A DNA stretch of 5,300 nt from Chlamydiota bacterium. GTDB lineage: Bacteria > Chlamydiota > Chlamydiia > Chlamydiales > Waddliaceae. The DNA is taken from contig JAAKFP010000193.1 of assembly GCA_011065005.1 (NCBI GenBank), forward strand, positions 1 through 5,300, in the 5' to 3' direction. Below the pieces are notes generated by a model that was not told the origin of the DNA, did not search any database, and saw only the letters and a list, made by a program, of their open reading frames with translations. Within the stretch, counting starts at the first letter, position 1. Each line of letters opens with the position of its first letter. A program made the position numbers and the translations under genes. Positions 1 through 5,300 of this stretch are shown here, in pieces.

Positions 1-10
1 TAATGATTTA

Positions 11-140
11 TTTACCACCGAGAGCACAGAGAACACAGAGAATGGAAAAATTTCGGGGTTTATTAAAAATAGACCCTCTCATAAAACCTCAAATTTCTCT
101 CTGTGCTCTCTGTGCTCTCTGTGAACTCTGTGGTGAAATT
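11..140. repeat. Large imperfect inverted repeat of 9-base CACAGAG-type units
   Basis: The left arm (16-42) is three 9-base units: CACCGAGAG followed by two CACAGAGAA. The right arm (97-132) is the opposite-strand counterpart: three perfect CTCTCTGTG units followed by AACTCTGTG and then GTG. The best-paired stretch, 25-42 against 97-114, matches 16 of 18 bases. Pairing continues inwards through AAATTT (49-54 and 91-96) and, weakly, 56-65 against 81-90, around a centre near base 75. The outer ends TTTACCACC and GGTGAAA also pair. The arms differ in unit number, 3 against 4. There is no coding potential and no T-run after the right arm, so this is not a classical terminator. Repeats of this flavour occur in intergenic DNA of diverse environmental bacteria; their function is not established. 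Confidence 0.8.
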
Positions 141-158
141 TCCAGAGGGAATTGCTGC

Positions 159-288
159 TAAGACGCAAAGGACTCGCGAAGATTTTTTTATCAATTAGTA
201 GCGTTTGGTCTGAACGAATCGTTTGATAGCATCTTTCTTCTGCATCAAATAGAATAATCTTCGCGTATTCTTCGCGATCTTCGCGGTT
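159..288. repeat. Second inverted repeat, CGCGAAG-type units
   Basis: The left arm carries CGCAAAG (164-170) and CGCGAAG (175-181). The right arm carries CTTCGCG three times (259-265, 270-276, 279-285). Unit spacing is 11 bases in the left arm and 11 then 9 in the right arm. Bases 164-184 pair with 256-276 at 17 of 21 positions, ending in a perfect 10-base stretch (CGCGAAGATT). The roughly 70-base loop contains a small TATCAA/TTGATA pairing (189-194 and 223-228). The sequence motif is unrelated to the preceding repeat although the design is similar: short degenerate tandem units facing each other. No protein is encoded here. Confidence 0.7.
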
Positions 289-313
289 ATTGAGTCGGGG
301 TCTGAACGGTTAC

Positions 314-339
314 AAAAAAAAACGAAAAAAAACGGAAAA
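314..339. promoter_or_regulatory. Phased A-tracts (curved DNA / UP-element-like)
   Basis: Runs of nine, eight and four A residues start at 314, 325 and 336, exactly 11 bases apart, separated by CG and CGG. A-tracts in helical phase bend DNA. This block ends six bases before the -35 hexamer at 345, the place where an A/T-rich UP element or curved DNA commonly boosts transcription. The phasing is read directly from the sequence; the promoter-activating role is inferred. Confidence 0.5.
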
Positions 340-344
340 GGCTA

Positions 345-373
345 TTGACAATATAAAACTAATATATCAGAAT
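345..373 (+). promoter_or_regulatory. Probable sigma70-type promoter of the three-gene operon
   Basis: A perfect -35 hexamer TTGACA lies at 345-350. After exactly 17 bases comes CAGAAT (368-373), which matches the TATAAT consensus at four of six positions. Transcription would start near 380, giving a leader of about 65 bases before the ATG at 446. It is the best promoter match ahead of the operon. A second TTGACA at 395-400 lacks a good -10 box at the right distance. Confidence 0.5.
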
Positions 374-436
374 GCTTTCAGATTAAATAATTTTTTGACA
401 CTTGCAAAGAGAAAGTAGCAAATCAAGCTGAAAATT

Positions 437-442
437 GAGGAG
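437..442 (+). promoter_or_regulatory. Ribosome-binding site of the SBP-fusion gene
   Basis: GAGGAG lies three bases ahead of ATG 446, a rather short spacing. The next codon, TTG at 449, would be six bases away, so a TTG start one codon later is possible. ATG 446 is preferred as the stronger start codon, and the two proteins would differ by one residue. Confidence 0.6.
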
Positions 443-445
443 TTT

Positions 446-3439
446 ATGTTGAGCATAGAAGAGCCCTTAGCAGCTTCAAAGGTAGATTCTTCCATTCCTT
501 TTCATTCTTCATTCCATCATGTACATGAGAAGATTACAAGGTTGATGGAAAGGTATTCTAACAACATTGACGAAACCATTTTTAACGATTTGGCTCTATT
601 TTTTCTTCTTGCTTCGAAAAACCAACTCGATCACAGAACTTCAAGGCACATATACCGCCTAGTTTTGGCAATTCACACAAAGCAGAAAGTTCTGCTTCGT
701 AAAACAACCTTCTCCTCGCAGGAAAGACATATTGAAATTAAGTGGATCCCTGCCGAGTTGTTTTTTCCATTCTCCAATCGATCCGTTATGGGCTGCTTGG
801 TTGGGTTCAACTCAATGGATCGCTATGAAGTTTTCGATGAGGAGAACATCATCCTTGCGTTGCAAAAGCATATGCCTGAGCTGCGACTCGTTCAGGGCAG
901 TCACTACTCCCACAGGCCCTCTAACAACAAAATCAATCTCATCTACTTTGAAATCGAAAAAAAAGGGGGAGATTCCTTTTCTTTAACAGAACAAAATCTG
1001 TTAAAAAAGAATCTCGAAGATAAGGTTAAAAAGAGTATTCAGCAACTTTCACCAAAAATCTACATGGGAGTTAATAATGAAGAAATTTACAAAAATACCC
1101 TCGTCTTAAGTCAAGAAATTGAATCCCTTGACGACTTGCCACAAGCCTACATTCAATTTGATCAACAGACAGGTAAAGAAATTATATTCCTTGTCAATCT
1201 AGTTCATATTTCTCCCTTCCATCGCTTCTCCTTAAGTGAACGTTTTTTTGACTGCCGATTTGTTAGCGAAAGGCAGATGATCGTTAGACATTTAGACAAT
1301 CATCCCATTCAAGCTCATATCTTTCGTCTCCACCTCCCAAGAGAAGCCTCATTACTTCGTTCTGACGGTTCTCTTGATTTCCATACCGCAAGACAACGCG
1401 TCGTCTCCTCAATTGAAAAAGCCATAGGAAAGTTCCGTGACTATAATGGTGGAATCTTAATCCAACAGCAGGGACAATTGCAAGATTTTAAAGAGGCATT
1501 TAAAGAGGTCGCGTGTCAAGATGCTGACCTGATTGAGTCTTTTTTCTATAATATCGTTCCACTAGAAAAGCAAGCCGTTCTTCCTCAAAATGTGTTGTCA
1601 AAGCTCTTTTCATACTTCATGGAAAATCTTAAAGAAGTGAAGTCGATGGAAACAAACTTTTTCCTGAAAATCAACCATTATGACGAAAAGCTATTCGTTG
1701 TTGTCTATGGTAATGATCCTTCACTCCGGATAGCTCTTGCCGACCCATTAAAAACATTTTCTAGGAATCTAGGTGACATTGCCTACAACTTTGTGGAAAC
1801 GACAGAAGGACTATTTTTTAATTGTGTCCACCTGAATCCCGATGGCTACACGGAGAAAGTTTTTATTCAGGCGCTACAAGATGCTTTAAGCAATTGGAGT
1901 CTCAAATTAAAAGAGAAGCAGGTCCTAAGGATCGCTATGGACTATTCCTATTCCGTGCTTTCCATGGACCCTAGAATTGGGGGTGAAGCGGTTTCCAGAG
2001 ATGTTCTACGACTTTTATTTGAGGGTCTCACACGATTTAATCAAAATGGACAAATTGAAAATGCGATGGCAGAACAGATCGATGTATCTTCCGACTTATT
2101 GGAGTATACTTTCCGGCTGAGAACGACCTTTTGGAATAATGGCTCTCCCATAACAGCACATGACTTCGAGTATGCTTGGAAAACGATTCTTTCTCCCCAG
2201 TTCAAAACATCATTTGGCCACTACTTCTATCCTATTAAAAATGCGAAGTTGGCTAAAGAAGGGAAAGTTTCAAAGAACGATGTAGGAATACAAGTTATTG
2301 ATGAACGCACCCTAAAAGTGACACTCGAGCGCCCGATCCCTTATTTCTTGCAGATGACAGCTCACCCCATCTATTCACCCATCCATCGCTTCATCGACAC
2401 ACAGTATCCCCAGTGGCCTTACCAGTGCGAAAAGAACTACCCCTGTAATGGCCCCTTTCAATTAAAATTAAATCAACAATCACAAGGTCTACAGCTAGTA
2501 AAAAACCCTTATTACCGAAATGCCCAGCAAGTTTCACTTGATAAAATCACATTTATCCAGATGAGCCCTGCGCAGGCAATGATGGCTTTGCAAAGAAATG
2601 AGGTGGACTGGGTAGGAAGTCCTTTCGGAGGGTGGCATCTTTCGTACAACTCTCAAAGTTCTGTGGAAGGTGCAAGGACCGTTACAATTCCCGACGTTTC
2701 CGTTTGTTGGCTATGGTTAAACACTTTTTGTCCTTCGTTTCAAAACCGAAAGCTAAGACAGGCATTTTCCTATGCCATCAACCGTGCGCAAATTGTTGAA
2801 AGGGCATTTCTTCCCTTGAGCCCCGCTCACTCACCACTGTTTCCACGGCACAGAGCGGGTCTACAAACTCCTTTTCCTGATTTTGATAGGGATAGGGCCG
2901 TCCAATTATTTCATGAAGCGCTGAGTGAAATGGGAATGACTGAAAGTGAATTTCCCAAATTTTCCATCGTCTTTGGGGAGAAGGGAATAAGGGAGCACAC
3001 TGCTGTTTGTTTGCGCAACCAATTTAAAGAGTGTTTTGGAATAGAGGTAGAACTCCAACCCCTTCCCTGGAAAGAACTATTTCAAAGATTTTCCAAGGGT
3101 AACTACCAAATAAGTCTCATGAACTGGTCAGGATGGGTGGACGACCCTGTTCACTTTTTACACACCTTCAGGTTTCTTTCTGGGGATCAAGAATTTCAAT
3201 TTTCACACTGGAGTAATGAAGAATTTGATCGCTTCCTTGATTTAAGCGAGGCTGAAATCAATCCTTTTCAGCGTTCCTCATATCTTTTAAAGGCTGAAGA
3301 AGTCTTGCTTCGAGAAGTTCCCATTATTCCCCTTTTTTATCAGCCCCATCAATCGATTGTTAGGGAGGATATTAAGGGATTTTTTAATGAACCTTGCGGA
3401 TCTTATGATCTAGCATTTTCTTATCACAAAAAGGAGTAA
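446..3439 (+). CDS. Large protein with C-terminal OppA/DppA-type peptide-binding (SBP_bac_5) domain
   Basis: This 997-residue protein has two halves. Residues about 494-985 form an extracellular-solute-binding family 5 domain, as in OppA/DppA. Visible family marks are DPR (508-510), LLFEGLTR (523-530), a W-x3-G-x-PITAHDFEYAW stretch (563-578), NGPFQL (668-673), KNPYYR (686-691), NRKLRQAFSYAINR (767-780), WVDDPVHFL (897-905) and EVPIIPLFY (957-965). Family members bind oligopeptides, or sometimes sugars or nickel, for ABC import and are normally exported. Residues 1-490 belong to no family I recognise; they look like mixed alpha/beta modules rich in hydrophobic strands. There is no signal peptide, lipobox or membrane segment at the N-terminus, so the protein is predicted to be cytosolic. 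That suggests a ligand sensor (compare SgrR, a DNA-binding domain joined to an SBP) rather than a transporter subunit; no ABC permease or ATPase genes are adjacent. It is first in an operon with an SH2-like protein and a MATE exporter. The domain call is firm; the role and ligand are unknown. Confidence 0.85.
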   Translation: MLSIEEPLAASKVDSSIPFHSSFHHVHEKITRLMERYSNNIDETIFNDLALFFLLASKNQLDHRTSRHIYRLVLAIHTKQKVLLRKTTFSSQERHIEIKWIPAELFFPFSNRSVMGCLVGFNSMDRYEVFDEENIILALQKHMPELRLVQGSHYSHRPSNNKINLIYFEIEKKGGDSFSLTEQNLLKKNLEDKVKKSIQQLSPKIYMGVNNEEIYKNTLVLSQEIESLDDLPQAYIQFDQQTGKEIIFLVNLVHISPFHRFSLSERFFDCRFVSERQMIVRHLDNHPIQAHIFRLHLPREASLLRSDGSLDFHTARQRVVSSIEKAIGKFRDYNGGILIQQQGQLQDFKEAFKEVACQDADLIESFFYNIVPLEKQAVLPQNVLSKLFSYFMENLKEVKSMETNFFLKINHYDEKLFVVVYGNDPSLRIALADPLKTFSRNLGDIAYNFVETTEGLFFNCVHLNPDGYTEKVFIQALQDALSNWSLKLKEKQVLRIAMDYSYSVLSMDPRIGGEAVSRDVLRLLFEGLTRFNQNGQIENAMAEQIDVSSDLLEYTFRLRTTFWNNGSPITAHDFEYAWKTILSPQFKTSFGHYFYPIKNAKLAKEGKVSKNDVGIQVIDERTLKVTLERPIPYFLQMTAHPIYSPIHRFIDTQYPQWPYQCEKNYPCNGPFQLKLNQQSQGLQLVKNPYYRNAQQVSLDKITFIQMSPAQAMMALQRNEVDWVGSPFGGWHLSYNSQSSVEGARTVTIPDVSVCWLWLNTFCPSFQNRKLRQAFSYAINRAQIVERAFLPLSPAHSPLFPRHRAGLQTPFPDFDRDRAVQLFHEALSEMGMTESEFPKFSIVFGEKGIREHTAVCLRNQFKECFGIEVELQPLPWKELFQRFSKGNYQISLMNWSGWVDDPVHFLHTFRFLSGDQEFQFSHWSNEEFDRFLDLSEAEINPFQRSSYLLKAEEVLLREVPIIPLFYQPHQSIVREDIKGFFNEPCGSYDLAFSYHKKE
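3431..3436 (+). promoter_or_regulatory. Ribosome-binding site of the SH2-like gene
   Basis: AAGGAG lies seven bases ahead of ATG 3444 and inside the last codons of the preceding gene (stop 3437-3439). This strong, well-spaced site fixes the start and implies that the two genes are translated from one transcript. Confidence 0.8.
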
Positions 3440-3443
3440 CATT

Positions 3444-3818
3444 ATGAATGCTGCACTAAAATTTTATGAACAATTCTCTATTCATGAAGAAATAGAGTGT
3501 CATCTAGCGTGGGCTGGGTATAACGCCTCAGGCCTAGCTGTTGACAAGATGCTTCGGGGCAAGAAGCCCTTTACCTATATCCTAAGAGGAGGGGAGCATC
3601 AAAGTGAGAATGAGAAAAATTATTATGTCTCATTTGTAAGAAATGATGGCACTATTGCCCACGTACCATTTGTCGTATATATTAAATTTGATGGGTGGTA
3701 TTACCTAAATGGTGGCATGGGCGGCCCATACGAAAATAAAATCTCTATTGAAAATGTTCTTCCCGACATTATGCACTGTGGAGAACAAGATAAGTGTACT
3801 CCGATGAGAGCATCTTAG
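3444..3818 (+). CDS. Small stand-alone SH2-like (phosphotyrosine-binding) domain protein
   Basis: The protein has 124 residues, and about 20-112 follow the SH2 order. W23 opens the domain. A helix ends in ML (36-37). Strand B reads FTYILR (43-48), corresponding to the FLVR signature, with R48 as the phosphate-binding arginine. A BC loop GGEHQSENEKN (49-59) precedes strand C YYVSFV (60-65). H73 falls 25 residues after R48, matching the conserved beta-D histidine (26 in Src). GWYYL (84-88) matches the GGFYI strand, and helix SIENVLPDIM (101-110) the final SLQQLV helix. SH2 domains bind phosphotyrosine peptides; Legionella effectors use them against host proteins. The basic residue usual in helix A and the Lys/Arg after the beta-D histidine (P75 here) are not evident, so binding could be altered. 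The tail HCGEQDKCTP adds two cysteines. No signal peptide, membrane segment or catalytic domain is present. It starts 4 bases after the SBP-fusion gene. The call rests on motif order seen by eye. Confidence 0.72.
   Translation: MNAALKFYEQFSIHEEIECHLAWAGYNASGLAVDKMLRGKKPFTYILRGGEHQSENEKNYYVSFVRNDGTIAHVPFVVYIKFDGWYYLNGGMGGPYENKISIENVLPDIMHCGEQDKCTPMRAS
3780..3783 (+). promoter_or_regulatory. Possible ribosome-binding site of the MATE gene
   Basis: GGAG lies ten bases ahead of GTG 3794, inside the SH2-like gene. It is a weak but acceptable site and favours GTG 3794 over the alternative in-frame GTG at 3824, whose only purine-rich match (AGGG, 3817-3820) sits three bases away. No in-frame ATG exists before the first membrane helix. 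Confidence 0.4.
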
Positions 3819-5185
3819 GGAAGGTGAGTTGCCAAAATGAAGATTATACACACAATGGGGGGATAAAAGAGCTAGTCAAGCTCGTTATTCCCCTTTTGAT
3901 GATCTCGTTTTCAAACTTGCTTTTCTTGCTCGTGGAAAAAATATTCTTGGCGCGTCTGTCTGTTGATGCAATGAATGCAGCAATGGCCTCTGTTTATGTA
4001 TGCCAAGTTTTACAGATTCCATGCGTAGCTATTGCCCTTATGACTCAAGTCTACTTGGGACGGCTGTTGGGGGCTAATCAAAAAGGCGGCGTTGGCCCTG
4101 TCGTATGGCAAATGATCTGGTTTTCTGCTTTATCGATGATCGTTACTGTACCGGCAGGTCTCGCTTACGGAAGCTACTATTTTCATGGCAGCGATTTTGA
4201 GGGGATTATATGGCCCTACTTTTGCCTCAATTTGGCGATCAATTTCATGTTCCCACTTTCCACAACGCTTTCCTGTTTTTATATCGCAACCAGAAAAATC
4301 TACTTTTTATTTTTGGTAACCGTTCTGTCACAAGTACTAAAGATTGTCTGTGGATATCTCTTTATCTTTGGATGGGGGGACTGGATTCCTTCCCTAGGGC
4401 TTTTAGGAGGAGCGATAAGTCTTCTTTTGGCAATGACAGTGCTGTGCTCCCTCCTTTTTTTTCGTTTTCTCGCTGGAGAAAATGCAAAGGTTTATAAGTC
4501 GCACGCTTTTCAGTTTAAATGGAAACTGTTCTGGGAGGGACTCCACCCCGGTATTCTGCGTGCATTTAATCGGATTTTAAGTGTTACCTCGTGGGTAGCA
4601 ATTACCCGTTTAATGATCGTGCGAGGAGGGGATTATAGTGTGGTGCTGTCCGTTGGGGGGGCTCTGTTTTTGTTTCTCCCGTTTCTGAGTGAGGGGCTGT
4701 TGCAAGCGCAAATCACTGCAATCTCTGGTATCATTGGTAGCAGAAAGCTCGAATTGATCTCTAAATCGATCCGTTCAGGGACCTTTATTGCCTGCGTTGC
4801 AATCGTAATTATAGGGATTCCATTGCTCGTTTTTCCACGTGCATCCATTTACTACCTATTCCCAACTATCCCTTTCGGTGATTTCACCATTTATAAACTC
4901 ATGTGTGGTGTATGGCTCTGTTTTGGGCTTTATACTCTAGGTGTTTTGCCTCTGAGCGTAGTCTTGGCATTCAAAGATACAAAGTTTTCCCTCTTTATGG
5001 GTGGGGTCAGTTGGATCAACGGCTACTTACTCATGTACACAGCAATTGAAGTGATGAATATAGCTCCGGAGCAATTTTGGTTCGTTCTGGGACTTATGCA
5101 TGGGAGTACGTTAATCATGTACTACCTTCGGATGAAATGGTTGGAGGCAAAAGCAAAAAGGCAGCCAACTTTGTTGAGCATTTAG
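3794..5185 (+). CDS. MATE-family multidrug/toxin efflux transporter
   Basis: This 463-residue inner-membrane protein is close to the usual MATE length of about 450. About twelve hydrophobic helices can be placed, near residues 28-48, 62-84, 105-126, 137-160, 168-190, 200-224, 260-278, 283-309, 327-347, 366-392, 398-420 and 426-445. The first-helix exit LLVEKIFLARLSVDAMNAA (45-63) matches the MATE pattern of a conserved acidic residue followed by a short loop and small residues. VYLGRLLGANQKGG (86-99) matches the loop after helix 2, which in the family has the form G-x2-LGA. MATE proteins export cationic drugs, dyes or metabolites in exchange for Na+ or H+; the substrate here cannot be read. 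The start is uncertain: GTG 3794 overlaps the SH2-like gene by 25 bases, while GTG 3824 would give a protein 10 residues shorter starting 5 bases after it. Either way the gene is probably translated together with its upstream neighbour. Other MOP-superfamily flippases are a less likely reading. Confidence 0.85.
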   Translation: MYSDESILGKVSCQNEDYTHNGGIKELVKLVIPLLMISFSNLLFLLVEKIFLARLSVDAMNAAMASVYVCQVLQIPCVAIALMTQVYLGRLLGANQKGGVGPVVWQMIWFSALSMIVTVPAGLAYGSYYFHGSDFEGIIWPYFCLNLAINFMFPLSTTLSCFYIATRKIYFLFLVTVLSQVLKIVCGYLFIFGWGDWIPSLGLLGGAISLLLAMTVLCSLLFFRFLAGENAKVYKSHAFQFKWKLFWEGLHPGILRAFNRILSVTSWVAITRLMIVRGGDYSVVLSVGGALFLFLPFLSEGLLQAQITAISGIIGSRKLELISKSIRSGTFIACVAIVIIGIPLLVFPRASIYYLFPTIPFGDFTIYKLMCGVWLCFGLYTLGVLPLSVVLAFKDTKFSLFMGGVSWINGYLLMYTAIEVMNIAPEQFWFVLGLMHGSTLIMYYLRMKWLEAKAKRQPTLLSI

Positions 5186-5227
5186 GAAGCTAGAAAAAAT
5201 AACTTTTACATTTATGCTGTCCTATCA

Positions 5228-5299
5228 TCTTCACTTGCTTTGTTGCAAATCTTTGGAAACTAATAAGTTGACTGCAGATTTGCGCCTCGCAACTGAAGA
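5228..5299. repeat. Two-segment imperfect inverted repeat downstream of the operon
   Basis: GCAAATCT (5245-5252) pairs perfectly with AGATTTGC (5276-5283) around a 23-base loop. Further out, TCTTCACTTGC (5228-5238) pairs with GCAACTGAAGA (5289-5299) at 10 of 11 positions, separated from the inner stem by an internal loop of 6 and 5 bases. The structure starts 43 bases after the MATE stop codon and runs to within one base of the window edge, so it may extend further. No T-run follows inside the window. It could be a terminator-like hairpin, a mobile repeat end or a structured RNA; the sequence does not decide between these. Confidence 0.5.
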
Positions 5300-5300
5300 G

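Noticed and set aside
11..140. CRISPR array
   Set aside because: The repeats are 9-base units with no spacers, arranged as facing arms of one inverted repeat.
11..140. Rho-independent terminator of an upstream gene
   Set aside because: No T-run follows the right arm, the stem is far longer than usual and the loop region is large.
395..400. Second TTGACA as an alternative -35 box
   Set aside because: No good -10 box lies 16-18 bases downstream (GCAAAT matches only three of six), and the start site would fall almost on the ribosome-binding site.
732..986. 84-residue open frame inside the SBP-fusion gene
   Set aside because: It lies wholly within the large gene in another frame, lacks a recognisable domain and looks like a shadow. 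It is only relevant as the frame entered if the A8-G5 tract slips.
4210..4497. 95-residue open frame inside the MATE gene
   Set aside because: It overlaps a well-supported membrane protein in a different frame and shows no family features.
4633..4848. 71-residue minus-strand open frame
   Set aside because: It is antisense to the MATE gene, with no recognisable domain and no promoter seen.

Overview
The window is about 5.3 kb at roughly 42% G+C. It holds one compact operon of three plus-strand genes, preceded by 445 bases of repeat-rich DNA with a promoter and followed by 115 bases containing another inverted repeat. No RNA genes, transposases or CRISPR arrays are visible.

Layout: (1) Bases 1-300 are non-coding and hold two different large inverted repeats side by side. 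The first is built from 9-base CACAGAG-type units and the second from CGCGAAG-type units. (2) Bases 314-373 carry three A-tracts spaced exactly 11 bases apart, just ahead of a TTGACA/17/CAGAAT promoter. (3) Bases 446-3439 encode a 997-residue protein with an unrecognised N-terminal half and an OppA/DppA-type (SBP_bac_5) peptide-binding domain as its C-terminal half. It has no export signal, so the binding domain is predicted to be cytosolic, an architecture that recalls SgrR-type sensors. (4) Bases 3444-3818 encode a 124-residue protein that I read as a stand-alone SH2 (phosphotyrosine-binding) domain. (5) Bases 3794-5185 encode a 12-helix MATE-family exporter. (6) Bases 5186-5300 hold an imperfect two-segment inverted repeat that reaches the window edge.

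The SH2 fold is a eukaryotic signalling module. In bacteria it is best known from Legionella, as effectors that bind host phosphotyrosine. Its presence with OppA-like and MATE genes suggests an intracellular or amoeba-associated bacterium. A chlamydia-like organism (Parachlamydiales) is my first guess and a Legionella relative my second; neither is proved by this window.

The three genes are probably one transcript. The first gap is 4 bases and the SH2 ribosome-binding site lies inside the end of the first gene. The MATE gene either overlaps the SH2 gene by 25 bases or starts 5 bases after it. A small-ligand sensor or binder, a phosphotyrosine-binding adaptor and an exporter made together is an unusual set, and the functional link between them is inference.
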